A stretch of DNA of 64,000 nt from Mucilaginibacter terrenus (GTDB lineage Bacteria > Bacteroidota > Bacteroidia > Sphingobacteriales > Sphingobacteriaceae), in NCBI RefSeq assembly GCF_003432065.1, contig NZ_QWDE01000005.1, positions 119,883 to 183,882 of the forward strand, in the 5' to 3' direction. A program made the translations under genes and the position numbers. Positions 7,254 through 16,347 of this stretch are shown here, piece after piece. The notes under the pieces were generated by a model that was given only the letters and a program-made list of their open reading frames with translations, was not told the origin of the DNA and made no database searches. The first letter of the stretch is position 1; each line of letters opens with the position of its first letter.

Positions 7254-9380
7254 ATGAAAGATAAAGACACTAAGGCCGACGGCCAAAAACCTATACGGAA
7301 AATCTCCAACAAAAAGATCAGTCCGAAACCTCCGAAATTTAATTTGATGTGGCTATATGCCATTGCTATTTTAGGCTTACTTGTTGTACCAACTTTACTA
7401 GGCGGAAATAGCGGTAAACCTATCGACTTTCAGCGGTTCAGCAACGACATGCTGAAAAAGCATGACGTTGCTAAACTAATAGCTTACAAAAACGGCGACC
7501 TTGTAGTAGCAGAAGTTTACATTAAAAAAGACAGCCTAAACAAGCCGGAATACGCCGACGCTAACAAGAACCAGCGTGGCTTAAGTATGGCATCAGACGG
7601 TCCTCAGTATTACTTTACAGATGCTTCTTACGAAAGCCTTAAACAGTCAATCACTAATGCTGAAAAAGACGTTCCGGATGCGTTGAAAACGCCTATCCAG
7701 TACGAGCAAGGTAAAGAAAACCTGTTGAGTAACTGGCTGGTACAATGCATTATAATGGCCGTATTGCTGGTTGGCGTTTGGTTGTTTATTATGCGCAGAA
7801 TGGGCAGCGGTGGTGGTGGCGGCCCGGGCGGCCAGATATTTAATATCGGTAAATCTAAAGCTACCCTTTTTGATAAAGAAGCGCAAGTATCTGTGACCTT
7901 TAACGATGTTGCCGGCCTGGAAGAAGCCAAACAAGAGGTAATGGAAATTGTCGACTTCCTTAAAAATCCTAAGAAATACACCAATCTGGGTGGTAAAATT
8001 CCAAAAGGCGCCTTGCTGGTAGGTTCTCCGGGTACAGGTAAAACGTTGCTTGCTAAAGCTGTAGCAGGCGAAGCACAGGTACCATTCTTCTCACTGTCCG
8101 GTTCTGATTTTGTGGAGATGTTTGTTGGTGTGGGTGCTTCTCGTGTGCGTGACTTATTCCGCCAGGCTAAAGATAAGGCACCATGTATCATCTTTATAGA
8201 TGAGATTGATGCTATCGGTCGCGCCCGTGGTAAAAACAATATTGTGGGTGGTAACGACGAGCGTGAGAACACCCTGAACCAGTTATTGGTAGAAATGGAT
8301 GGTTTTGGTACCGATTCCGGTATTATCATCCTTGCTGCAACTAACCGTCCGGATGTATTAGACTCAGCTTTGCTTCGTCCCGGTCGTTTTGACAGGCAGG
8401 TTTCTATTGACAAACCAGATTTGGTTGGTCGTGAGCAGATTTTTAAAGTGCATTTAAAGCCAGTTAAATTAGCTGATGGTGTTGATGCCAAAAAACTATC
8501 TGCACAAACCCCGGGCTTTGCAGGTGCCGAGATAGCCAATGTTTGTAACGAAGCCGCTTTGATAGCTGCCCGTAAAAACAAGGAAGCTGTTGACATGCAG
8601 GACTTCCAGGATGCTATAGACCGTGTTATTGGCGGATTGGAGAAAAAGAATAAGATCATATCTCCTGAAGAGAAACGCATCGTGGCATACCACGAAGCTG
8701 GTCATGCTATTGCAGGCTGGTTTCTGGAACATGCTGATCCGTTGGTAAAAGTGTCAATAGTGCCGCGTGGTGTAGCAGCATTAGGTTACGCTCAATACTT
8801 GCCCAAAGAACAGTTCCTGTACACTACAGAGCAACTGCTTGACGGTATGTGCATGACTATGGGCGGCCGTGTTGCTGAGGACATTGTTTTCGGAAAAATA
8901 TCAACCGGTGCACAAAATGACCTGGAGCGTATTACTAAACTTGGCTATGCCATGGTGACTATATACGGTATGAACGAGAAAGTTGGTAATGTATCTTTCA
9001 ACGATACACAAGGCGAGTACCAGTTCAACAAGCCATATTCTGACAAGACATCTGAGCTTATTGATAACGAAGTGCGTAACCTTATTAACGATGTTTATGC
9101 GCGTACCAAACAATTGCTTACAGAAAAGCGTGAGGGTTTAGAGAAGCTGGCTAACAAGCTGATTGAAAAAGAAATCTTGTTCCAGTCAGACCTGGAAGAA
9201 TTGTTGGGTAAACGCCCGTTTGATAATCGTACCACTTACGACGAGTTTGTAAACGGCGAAGGTGAATCTAACCAGGACCCTGTTGCGCAAAACCTGGTGC
9301 ATGAAGGTGTTGGGGATCATTCGGGTACCTTTAGCAGGAACCCTGGCGAAAGCAAAGAACCAAGCACATCTAACGAATAA
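7254..9380 (+). CDS. ftsH: ATP-dependent zinc metalloprotease FtsH
   Basis: 708 residues. A basic cytoplasmic N-terminus is followed by TM1 (about 32-48), a periplasmic domain and TM2 (about 163-180), then a glycine-rich hinge. The AAA domain has Walker A GSPGTGKT (257-264), Walker B IIFIDEID (312-319) and second region of homology TNRPDVLDSALLRPGRFDRQ. The zinc-protease motif is HEAGH (480-484). FtsH degrades misassembled membrane proteins and selected soluble regulators at the inner membrane. The acidic, Asn/Ser-rich C-terminal tail is typically variable. No defect seen. Confidence 0.98.
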   Translation: MKDKDTKADGQKPIRKISNKKISPKPPKFNLMWLYAIAILGLLVVPTLLGGNSGKPIDFQRFSNDMLKKHDVAKLIAYKNGDLVVAEVYIKKDSLNKPEYADANKNQRGLSMASDGPQYYFTDASYESLKQSITNAEKDVPDALKTPIQYEQGKENLLSNWLVQCIIMAVLLVGVWLFIMRRMGSGGGGGPGGQIFNIGKSKATLFDKEAQVSVTFNDVAGLEEAKQEVMEIVDFLKNPKKYTNLGGKIPKGALLVGSPGTGKTLLAKAVAGEAQVPFFSLSGSDFVEMFVGVGASRVRDLFRQAKDKAPCIIFIDEIDAIGRARGKNNIVGGNDERENTLNQLLVEMDGFGTDSGIIILAATNRPDVLDSALLRPGRFDRQVSIDKPDLVGREQIFKVHLKPVKLADGVDAKKLSAQTPGFAGAEIANVCNEAALIAARKNKEAVDMQDFQDAIDRVIGGLEKKNKIISPEEKRIVAYHEAGHAIAGWFLEHADPLVKVSIVPRGVAALGYAQYLPKEQFLYTTEQLLDGMCMTMGGRVAEDIVFGKISTGAQNDLERITKLGYAMVTIYGMNEKVGNVSFNDTQGEYQFNKPYSDKTSELIDNEVRNLINDVYARTKQLLTEKREGLEKLANKLIEKEILFQSDLEELLGKRPFDNRTTYDEFVNGEGESNQDPVAQNLVHEGVGDHSGTFSRNPGESKEPSTSNE

Positions 9381-9394
9381 TAAGTTAGGTAAAT

Positions 9395-9450
9395 AGTCCA
9401 GAGTCGTAAGTCTGAAGCCCACTACGGGTACCGGCTTACGACTTTGGACT
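9395..9450. repeat. Intergenic hairpin of repeated-word type
   Basis: AGTCCAGAGTCGTAAG (9395-9410) and CTTACGACTTTGGACT (9435-9450) are 16-base arms with one mismatch, between ftsH and the LUD gene. The arms look like internal variants of short words (AGTC, GTAAG), as in the elements at 34743, 41532 and 45613. Confidence 0.6.
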
Positions 9451-9467
9451 TTATACTAAAACATACC

Positions 9468-10106
9468 ATGAGGGATATCACAACATCGAAAGAAAAACTG
9501 CTTAAAAAGGTGCGCAAAGCCCTTTTAGAGAAGCGTGATAACCCTTATCCAAACCTGGAAGAATTGCCCATGTATCCTCCTGCGGAGGACATATTAGAGG
9601 TAATATTTGCCGAGCAGTTTACCGCTGTAAGCGGCCAGTTTGTGTTTTGTGAGGACGAGGTACAGTTTATAGAAAACCTGCTTGAACTAGCCGAAGAACG
9701 CAAGTGGCACAAGATATACTGCTGGGAACCAGCACTTCAACAACTGCTTGCTACTTACGAGTACCCTTACTTTGAAACCGACAAGAACTTTGACCAGGCT
9801 GACGTTGGCTTTACTTTGTGCGAAGCCCTTATAGCCCGAAATGGTAGTATACTGCTTTCTAACGGCAATGCCGCCGGGCGCCGTTTAAGTATTTATCCAC
9901 CTGTGCATATTGTATTGGCTTACACCTCCCAAATGGTGCTTGACGTTAAAGACGGCCTTAAACTAATCAAGCAAAAGTACGGGCCGAACATCCCATCAAT
10001 GATTACTAATGTAACAGGGCCAAGCCGCACTGCCGATATTGAAAAAACCCTGGTTTTAGGAGCGCATGGACCAAAAGAATTGTTCGTGTTCCTGCTGGAT
10101 GGGTAA
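9468..10106 (+). CDS. LUD domain (LutC/YkgG-like) protein
   Basis: About 212 residues; I chose ATG 9468 rather than the in-frame TTG 9444 because the latter lies inside the upstream hairpin. The C-terminal half has the LUD fold signature: ALIARNGSILLSN, PPVHIVLAYTSQMV, TGPSRTADIEKTLVLGAHGP. The family is linked to lactate utilisation, but single-copy genes next to ftsH in Bacteroidota have no assigned substrate. No LutA/LutB partner is nearby, so a direct role in lactate oxidation is not supported. Confidence 0.85.
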   Translation: MRDITTSKEKLLKKVRKALLEKRDNPYPNLEELPMYPPAEDILEVIFAEQFTAVSGQFVFCEDEVQFIENLLELAEERKWHKIYCWEPALQQLLATYEYPYFETDKNFDQADVGFTLCEALIARNGSILLSNGNAAGRRLSIYPPVHIVLAYTSQMVLDVKDGLKLIKQKYGPNIPSMITNVTGPSRTADIEKTLVLGAHGPKELFVFLLDG

Positions 10107-10274
10107 TTGCAAAACACCTTTAGTTTTAGCATCCAACCGCTCATTTTTAGCATTTTAAGTGAGTTCAGGCAGACAAATATCTGCAAAAACCACATTTTTT
10201 TACACGTGATGGTTTAGAAATAGTCAGGCGTTTGACTATGCTGAAAAAAACCGGTGGACTACCCTTATGGCAGG

Positions 10275-11360
10275 TTATAATGTTAGCTCACCAAGCTTGC
10301 ACTCTTCCAGAACCACCCGCTCGCTTTGCTTATTTTTGTAACTCCATTTAATAAGCCGGATACAACCATCGGCAATCTCGATGCCGGTAATATCGCCATC
10401 GTCAAAGCAGCAGCAGCCGGTGTTAAAGTAAGTATCCAGGTAGCCGTTAAAGTTGGGCTGTTCGCCGGCCTTTAGATGCAGAGCCGTTATTTTCTTTTCC
10501 AACTCAGCCGCCTTCTCCAGCTTATTAGCGGTTTTGGCATCTTCCAGGTCACTGTATAATATTTCCAGCTGAGTTAGAGAGCGGAACACAGGCTGGTGTG
10601 TGTGCCCGGTTATCAGCAGCATGTCCTTACGTTGGGCGCTCCACTCGTACATAATACGGTTGTGGTCGGTTTTAAGCTGATTACTAAATGCCGGCGTATT
10701 AGGGTTTATTTCCAGGTAGGCTTGTAGTGGCCCCCATATGTTTGACACAAACCACTTGCTGAACCAGTTGCCATCACTTTGAAGATCGCCCTGGTGCCCA
10801 TGGGTCATAAATATGGATAGCGGCTTATTGTTTACCTTTGTTTGCAGCAAGGCACCTTCATATATCCTGATGGCTTTGCCGTAAATTTGCGTGAGGCTTA
10901 CCGCAGCAAGCGGGTCGTTACCCCAGTACAGGTCGTGATTGCCAAATATCTTCACAAACCTGTCTGCGTCAATAAACAGCTTCTCTTTCTCAAATGTCGC
11001 CTTATTGTGCCGCTTAACGGTTAGGAATATGTTTCCCCATAACTCCTCGCTATCGCCAAGGTTAATGTAAAAATAGTTTTGCTGATAATAATAGTCCAGC
11101 GCGTTGAGGTAATTGCCGGCAGCTTTGGCAAACATGTCTGCACCGTCACGGGCACCCTTGTGCTGATCCGAAAGTATGATAAACTTGTCGCGCATGGGAT
11201 CAAAAGGAATAACCGGCCCCTTCTTTCCGTCGTTGGTGGAAATGCTTTGGTGAAGCTCATCAAGCGCTTTGTTCACTCTTTCCTTATCAGGGCGGGAAGA
11301 ATACTTATCGGCCAGCCGGGCAATAGGTTTATAAAGCAATTTTTGCAAAAAACGGCGCAT
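10275..11360 (-). CDS. Calcineurin-like metallophosphoesterase
   Basis: 361 residues. Metal-binding blocks appear in order: LSDQHKGARDGADMF, NLGDSEELWGN, FGNHDLYWGND, THGHQGD and ITGHTHQPVF, matching the D-x-H / GD / GNHD / GH.H pattern of binuclear phosphoesterases. A second lobe contains a helical Lys/Glu/Ala segment (about 275-300) and a Cys pair, TGCCCFDDGD. The physiological substrate cannot be read from sequence. It converges with the LUD gene over a 168-base gap with no strong terminator; a small GCAGA/TCTGC hairpin lies near 10170. Confidence 0.88.
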   Translation of the reverse strand: MRRFLQKLLYKPIARLADKYSSRPDKERVNKALDELHQSISTNDGKKGPVIPFDPMRDKFIILSDQHKGARDGADMFAKAAGNYLNALDYYYQQNYFYINLGDSEELWGNIFLTVKRHNKATFEKEKLFIDADRFVKIFGNHDLYWGNDPLAAVSLTQIYGKAIRIYEGALLQTKVNNKPLSIFMTHGHQGDLQSDGNWFSKWFVSNIWGPLQAYLEINPNTPAFSNQLKTDHNRIMYEWSAQRKDMLLITGHTHQPVFRSLTQLEILYSDLEDAKTANKLEKAAELEKKITALHLKAGEQPNFNGYLDTYFNTGCCCFDDGDITGIEIADGCIRLIKWSYKNKQSERVVLEECKLGELTL

Positions 11361-11757
11361 TGCTGGTTAACATGCAAAAGCCGGATTTGTTGGTAGGTAG
11401 ATGCAGGGCGTACGCCTTGAGGATTTTGGAAGGGGCGTGGGGAGCGCTAGCCCCCCTGAACCGAACCTTCCTCCCTAAATTCCCCCGAAGTAGGGATTTT
11501 TTCTAACGTTTAGTTTGAGCGAACCGTACGTTTAAAACACATTTCTTAAGCCTTTGTTGTACAAACCCGGCTTACGATCAACTATTTATCTGTGTAACAA
11601 ATATAGCCTGGTTACAGCCTTAAGCAAAGCAGGTTAGCACCCAAACGGGCAGGTACTTTAACGTGTAAAATACCGTGAAAACACGGGTGGTTCTTTTACT
11701 CCGAATATGTATAAATTGGGGGTGATTAATTTTTCACTCAATCTAAATTCCCTAATT
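11361..11757. other. Gene-free interval between metallophosphoesterase and signalling module
   Basis: About 397 bases between divergent genes. The segment around 11426-11490 is rich in G and C runs, including a weak GGGG/CCCC hairpin. No ORF, RNA gene or exact TAnnTTTG box was found. It should contain the promoters of both flanking genes. Confidence 0.4.
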
Positions 11758-12201
11758 ATGTCACAAGAACGCCCGGTTACCCCCGATCCCAGGTGGGTTT
11801 CAAAAGCTAAGATCAAACAGCTTTCTCAAAATTTCTTTAAACGCCTCCAGGTAGATGATGGCAACGGCCACAGGCCCATGTGCTGCGATGATCCGCGCGA
11901 TCCCAAGAAAAATGATACACGGTCTGTATACTTTAAAAAAACCGACCTGGATGCGCTTTTCGCAGCCAACCCCGGCAGCGATGGATTAAAGATCTACTTT
12001 GGCATGCACCATCCGGACATCTTCAATCCCGGCGGCACCCTCGATCCAAATTATCACCACAAATTGATGGTTGTGCTGGTGTCAACAACAAACGAGGTAG
12101 ATAATCTGCATGACAAAAGCGACACTGAAGCGCTTGCGTTAAACGGCACCGGCGATGGCCTGGACAGTGGCAAGTTATGCCCGCCGTACGGCAACTGCTG
12201 A
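11758..12201 (+). CDS. Uncharacterised protein, first gene of a two-component module
   Basis: 147 residues from ATG 11758 (MSQERPVTPDPRW); an in-frame ATG at 11707 would add an AT-rich leader and is less likely. There is no signal peptide or membrane segment. Visible features are a CC pair in PMCCDDPRDP, a GMHHPDIFNPGG segment and a C-terminal CPPYGNC, so the cysteines lie in two clusters. I do not recognise a characterised family. It lies 25 bases upstream of the 7-TM gene and is probably co-transcribed with the kinase and regulator, suggesting a sensory or output role. Confidence 0.7.
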   Translation: MSQERPVTPDPRWVSKAKIKQLSQNFFKRLQVDDGNGHRPMCCDDPRDPKKNDTRSVYFKKTDLDALFAANPGSDGLKIYFGMHHPDIFNPGGTLDPNYHHKLMVVLVSTTNEVDNLHDKSDTEALALNGTGDGLDSGKLCPPYGNC

Positions 12202-12226
12202 GCCACTAATACGTATATTGGTGGCC

Positions 12227-12874
12227 ATGCTCGAGAACATATACCTTTTTTTTGAACTACTGTCATTTATAGTGGCAGTAGTTCTGTATCCAAAGTATAA
12301 GCATACGCCATACAAGTACCTGTTACCATATCTCTTGCTGGTTCTAATTTATGAATACGGCACAATAAGCCGCTGGTTTGCCATTAATCACCGCAACCTC
12401 TACATAGCCAACATAAACTGGAACATCTTTTTCGCGGTATTTGGGTTTTTGTTGACCCGGTTAACACGTACGTTCGCATTTAAAAAATGGATGCGGTTTG
12501 CGGTGGTAATTACGCTTGCCCTTTCGCTACTAAATGAGGCTTTCTTTCAAGGCTTTTGGGACCTCGATTCGTATACAATTCTGCTGCAGTTTATTGTTAT
12601 AATCGTTTTCAACGGGCTGTTTTTCTACGAGTTGATGCATTATGCAAACGAACAGCTTTCTGTAACAAGCATACCCGGGTTTTGGTTAAACACCGGGCTG
12701 CTTTTCTTTTGCCTCGCCAATTTTTTATTTTACGCGTCTTTTGCAATCATGGCGTACAGTGGCGACCCAAATTATCTGCTCCTATTCCAGGTTATCGTTA
12801 ACATTGCAATTGCTATATTGTACTCATGTTTAACAGCAGTCTTCTTATGCTTCAGGAAGAGATCAGCCCGATAA
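12227..12874 (+). CDS. Seven-helix integral membrane protein, putative sensor component
   Basis: 215 residues from ATG 12227 (MLENIYLFFELLSF); starts further upstream would overlap the previous gene. Seven hydrophobic helices are evident, with short polar loops and a basic end (CFRKRSAR). No catalytic motif is seen. Its end overlaps the start of the histidine kinase gene, which itself has only one TM helix and no sensor domain. It may therefore be the ligand- or membrane-sensing partner of that kinase; this is inference from gene order. Confidence 0.75.
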   Translation: MLENIYLFFELLSFIVAVVLYPKYKHTPYKYLLPYLLLVLIYEYGTISRWFAINHRNLYIANINWNIFFAVFGFLLTRLTRTFAFKKWMRFAVVITLALSLLNEAFFQGFWDLDSYTILLQFIVIIVFNGLFFYELMHYANEQLSVTSIPGFWLNTGLLFFCLANFLFYASFAIMAYSGDPNYLLLFQVIVNIAIAILYSCLTAVFLCFRKRSAR

Positions 12875-13677
12875 GTATCATTATAGCGGGTACTATTATG
12901 CTGTTGCTGCTGGGGATGTTTATTGTTAGCTTCCTGTTTTTTTATCAGCGCAGGCACAATGCAAACATTGCGGCCCGGGAACAGTTAAAGTCGGCGTTCA
13001 AGCAGGAACTTCTTCAATCGCAGGTGGAAATGCAGGAGCAGACCCTTAATTACGTGAGCAGGGAAATACATGACAATATTACCCAGGTACTATCCTTTGT
13101 TAAAATGAACCTGGCTATTAACGGCAATTTGAGTGATGAGGATAAAAGCCGCAAGGTTGACGAGAGCCGCAAGCTGGTGTCGCAAGCCATTACAGACCTG
13201 CGCGATTTATCTAAAAGCCTGAGCTTTGAGCACATAGCCGAGCTTGGCCTGGTTAAAACCATCAGCATAGAGGCAGACCGGTTAAACAAAAGCGGCTTGA
13301 TGGAGGCAACGCTTACAGTTGAAGGCAGCCCCGTAAGCCTGGGCGACCAGCGGGAGCTGGTTATCTTCCGTATCTTCCAGGAAGCGCTTAATAACAGCCT
13401 TAAGCACTCCGGTGCAAGGCAGCTAAAAATTGGCTTGCAGTATTCTGAACATTTGTTTAATTTAACCATCGCTGATGATGGTGCCGGGTTTACTGTTGAT
13501 ACGTTTAAAGATGGTGGATCTGGCCTCAGAAATATGCAAAACAGAGCAGCCTTGATAGGTGGCGCTGCACAAATTAGCAGCGCGCCTGGTGAGGGTTGTT
13601 GTATTACAATTACTATTGACCCCCTCTTACAACAACAATATGCCGACGACGGAAGCTATTCAAATAGTTTTAGTTGA
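12826..13677 (+). CDS. NarL-type sensor histidine kinase (HisKA_3)
   Basis: 283 residues. One N-terminal TM helix (about 17-40) is followed by a coiled coil and the dimerisation helix with phosphoacceptor His82 (SREIHDNITQVLS), then an HATPase domain: N box FQEALNNSLKHSG, G1 DDGAGF, G2 GSGLRNMQNRAALIGG. The family phosphorylates LuxR/NarL response regulators. The start overlaps the 7-TM gene by 49 bases (ATG 12850 would reduce this to 25), and the end overlaps the regulator gene by 38. With no input domain of its own, it probably takes its signal from the 7-TM protein. Confidence 0.9.
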   Translation: MFNSSLLMLQEEISPISIIIAGTIMLLLLGMFIVSFLFFYQRRHNANIAAREQLKSAFKQELLQSQVEMQEQTLNYVSREIHDNITQVLSFVKMNLAINGNLSDEDKSRKVDESRKLVSQAITDLRDLSKSLSFEHIAELGLVKTISIEADRLNKSGLMEATLTVEGSPVSLGDQRELVIFRIFQEALNNSLKHSGARQLKIGLQYSEHLFNLTIADDGAGFTVDTFKDGGSGLRNMQNRAALIGGAAQISSAPGEGCCITITIDPLLQQQYADDGSYSNSFS

Positions 13678-14284
13678 TGACCACCGCTTATTTCGCAGCG
13701 GCCTTGTGTCATTAATCAGCAGTCTTGGTGGCTACCAAATACTTTTCGAGGCCGCCAACGGCGAAGAGCTTACCCGTAAAATATCCCCGCAATTAAAGCC
13801 TGATATAATTTTATTGGACATAAACATGCCGGTTATGGGTGGTGTGGAAACCGCGCAGTGGCTAAAGGCCAATTACCCCGAGGTTTGCGTTATAGTACTA
13901 TCCATGTTTGAGGATGCCGAAAAGGTGCTTACCATGGTAAAGCTGGGCGTTAAGGGTTATCTGCTTAAGGACTCTGAACCTTACGAATTTGAGCACGCGT
14001 TGCGCAAAGTTTCGCAAGGCGAACTGTATTACCCCGAATTTGTTACCCGCCATATTGTAAACAGTTTTAATAAAAACGCGAACGAAATTAAACTGAACAG
14101 CCGCGAACTTGAGTTTTTAAAACTTGCCGGTACCGAACTTACCTACAAAGAAATTGCCGACCAGATGTGCATCAGCGCGCGCACTGTAGATGGCTACCGC
14201 GACCAGCTTTTTGAAAAACTGCAGATAAAAAGCCGCGTAGGCCTTGTATTATACGCTATTAAAAATAACCTGGTACAGTTGTAA
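13640..14284 (+). CDS. LuxR/NarL-family response regulator
   Basis: 214 residues from ATG 13640 (MPTTEAIQIVLVDDH). The receiver domain has acidic pocket DD (13-14), phosphoacceptor Asp60 (IILLDINMP) and a conserved Lys in GYLLKDSEP. The C-terminal LuxR helix-turn-helix contains RELEFLKLAGTELTYKEIADQM and SARTVDGYRDQLFEKL. It is the cognate output of the upstream kinase by overlap and family pairing. The target promoters are unknown. Confidence 0.93.
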   Translation: MPTTEAIQIVLVDDHRLFRSGLVSLISSLGGYQILFEAANGEELTRKISPQLKPDIILLDINMPVMGGVETAQWLKANYPEVCVIVLSMFEDAEKVLTMVKLGVKGYLLKDSEPYEFEHALRKVSQGELYYPEFVTRHIVNSFNKNANEIKLNSRELEFLKLAGTELTYKEIADQMCISARTVDGYRDQLFEKLQIKSRVGLVLYAIKNNLVQL

Positions 14285-14313
14285 TTTGCTAATTATTTTA
14301 GCAAATTTGCTGT

Positions 14314-15384
14314 ATGTCGCATGAGGAAAACCCGGAGTTTTTTAAGGGTAGAGGGGCCCAGGTAAATACACACAACCGCTTTTTAAAAAGTAAGTATGTT
14401 TTAGAACACCCCGAAGGGTTGGACGAACAACTGCTGGAAAATACCACTACACAGCTTTTTGAGGAAACACCGAAAAAAATTGTTAGCGAAAGCAATAGCC
14501 CGGACCTAAGCCATTTCTTTTCTATCAATCCTTACCAGGGTTGCGAACACGGGTGTATATACTGCTACGCGCGCAATAGCCACGAGTATTTTGGCTTTAG
14601 TGCCGGGCTTGATTTTGAACGCAAGATAATTGTAAAGCGAAACGCCCCGGAGTTGCTGGAGACGTATTTTAACCGCCGCGGTTACCAACCGGTGCCTATT
14701 GTGCTATCGGGCAATACAGACTGCTACCAGCCTATAGAACGCAAAGTAAAGATAACCCGTGCGCTACTGGAGGTGTTCCTTAAATACCGCAACCCGGTAA
14801 GCATTATCACCAAAAATAACCTGGTGCTGCGTGATATAGATATCCTGTCGCAAATGGCAAAGATGAAGCTGGCGCATGTAAACGTATCTCTTAATTCGCT
14901 TAACGAGCAGTTGCGCCAAAAACTGGAGCCACGTACTGTTACCGCAACCGGCAGGCTGGCCGTTATACAGCGCCTCTCCGAAGCAGGCATCCCCGTGCGA
15001 ATTATGGTAGCACCCATTATACCGGGGCTAAATAGCAACGAGGTTCCCGATATTATAAAGGCCGCTGCCGACCGTGGTGCCGTATCGGCAGGGTTTACTA
15101 TTGTAAGGCTTAACGGTGCCATAGCCGAAATATTTACCGACTGGGTGCACAAGGCCTTCCCCGATCGCGCCGAAAAGGTACTGAACATGATTAAGGCCTG
15201 CCACGATGGCAACCTAAATGATAGTGACTTTGGCCGCCGCATGAGCGGCAGCGGGCCAATAGCCAACTCCATTCATCAAATGTACCGGATGGCCTGCACG
15301 CGGTTTTTAGCCGGTCGGGACATGCCGGAGTATGACCTTAGTTTGTTTACGCCTAAAAATGGAAAGCAGACGAGTATGTTTTGA
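14314..15384 (+). CDS. PA0069-family radical SAM protein (SplB-like)
   Basis: 356 residues. The iron-sulfur motif is CEHGCIYC (Cys77, 81, 84), a CxxxCxxC radical SAM signature inside NPYQGCEHGCIYCYAR. The remainder resembles the COG1533 SplB-related group: VLSGNTDCYQPIE, NVSLNSL, RIMVAPIIPGLN. The N-terminal KGRGAQVNTHNRF is characteristic of the PA0069 subfamily. The substrate is unknown. It lies 29 bases after the response regulator and may be read through from that operon. Its stop is three bases from the convergent end of the restriction-modification pair. Confidence 0.92.
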   Translation: MSHEENPEFFKGRGAQVNTHNRFLKSKYVLEHPEGLDEQLLENTTTQLFEETPKKIVSESNSPDLSHFFSINPYQGCEHGCIYCYARNSHEYFGFSAGLDFERKIIVKRNAPELLETYFNRRGYQPVPIVLSGNTDCYQPIERKVKITRALLEVFLKYRNPVSIITKNNLVLRDIDILSQMAKMKLAHVNVSLNSLNEQLRQKLEPRTVTATGRLAVIQRLSEAGIPVRIMVAPIIPGLNSNEVPDIIKAAADRGAVSAGFTIVRLNGAIAEIFTDWVHKAFPDRAEKVLNMIKACHDGNLNDSDFGRRMSGSGPIANSIHQMYRMACTRFLAGRDMPEYDLSLFTPKNGKQTSMF

Positions 15385-15387
15385 AAC

Positions 15388-16347
15388 CTATATTAGGTTT
15401 GAGGGTATTTCTATCATCAGAGATTTATCAGTTTCTATTTGATCAACTCTATGATTATAAATTTTGATTAGATCTCTAAGACGTAAAAGAATATCGCCCT
15501 TGTTAAAAACACTTATTTCTTCTATGTTTTGAGACACGAAAGATTCAATAGATTCTACTGTAATTTGTTGTTGACAAATTTGCTCTGCATTTTGCCTTGT
15601 TCCAATTAGCTTGTTATCAGGAACTATCAAAAATGGCTTGAAACCTTGTGAAATATTGTGTTTGCATTTTTCAAAAACAGGCTGCATTGGTGCGACAGTA
15701 ACATGAAATGCAGTACTACCAATAAGAAAATCGCCGGGACGACTTGTTTGCATATCCGCTGTGATTCCAGACTCATTTGAAATCTTAATTTCAGGAAAGC
15801 GCAATTGAAGCTTTGCACCTATTAGGTGTTGTGCTACATAGCCGGCTTTCCCCTCATGAACCGCAGTTTTCAATAAATTGTGGATAGTTGACCAAGTGGA
15901 AAGTTCCGGATTAAACACGAACTTTATTTTCTGCCTGTTGTGAAATTCAATAACCTTATCAACTAAGAAACGCTGCATCGCAGTTAATATAACATTTCTT
16001 TCACCATCACTTAATTGATTAAGACGCAAATGCGACAAAGCATTTAGCAGTGTCTTTACCTCAGATGGCCCGCCTCTATTTGTGCGTCCACCTTCCTTGG
16101 CAAATGGCCTTTGTTCTCCAAAAGATTTTAAAATAGCTGCTACGGCAATCCCACTCGCCCCCTTTATTTGCATCCCTCCCTTAGCAACATGATTATTAAA
16201 ATCTAGGTCATAATCATTCTGCAGTCGGTTTAATATCACTAATGCTGTTGCTATACTTCCATTTGCTGGCCCACCATTTGCTTTTACAAAGGTTAGAGAT
16301 TGATACCAATGTAAAAACTCCTCAGGCAGGCTTTGCATATTCATCAA
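15388..16347 (-). CDS. DUF4928-family protein, putative restriction endonuclease of the adjacent 5mC methyltransferase
   Basis: 319 residues. Conserved blocks recognised from DUF4928 proteins are PFAKEGGRTNRGG (81-93), a helical segment DKVIEFHNRQKIK (about 130-142), and a C-terminal core QLRFPEIKIS...RPGDFLIG...AFHVTVAP (181-220) that looks like the beta-hairpin of a nuclease fold. A canonical E-x-K is not visible, because the second strand reads HVTV. The start overlaps the methyltransferase end by 26 bases. The constant pairing of this family with cytosine methyltransferases suggests it is the endonuclease; this is not proven from sequence. Confidence 0.75.
   Translation of the reverse strand: MMNMQSLPEEFLHWYQSLTFVKANGGPANGSIATALVILNRLQNDYDLDFNNHVAKGGMQIKGASGIAVAAILKSFGEQRPFAKEGGRTNRGGPSEVKTLLNALSHLRLNQLSDGERNVILTAMQRFLVDKVIEFHNRQKIKFVFNPELSTWSTIHNLLKTAVHEGKAGYVAQHLIGAKLQLRFPEIKISNESGITADMQTSRPGDFLIGSTAFHVTVAPMQPVFEKCKHNISQGFKPFLIVPDNKLIGTRQNAEQICQQQITVESIESFVSQNIEEISVFNKGDILLRLRDLIKIYNHRVDQIETDKSLMIEIPSNLI

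Noticed and set aside
7628..8680. 350-codon minus-strand ORF inside ftsH
   Set aside because: It is fully antisense to a highly conserved AAA protease; Ser/Pro/Arg-rich low-information translation typical of a shadow frame.
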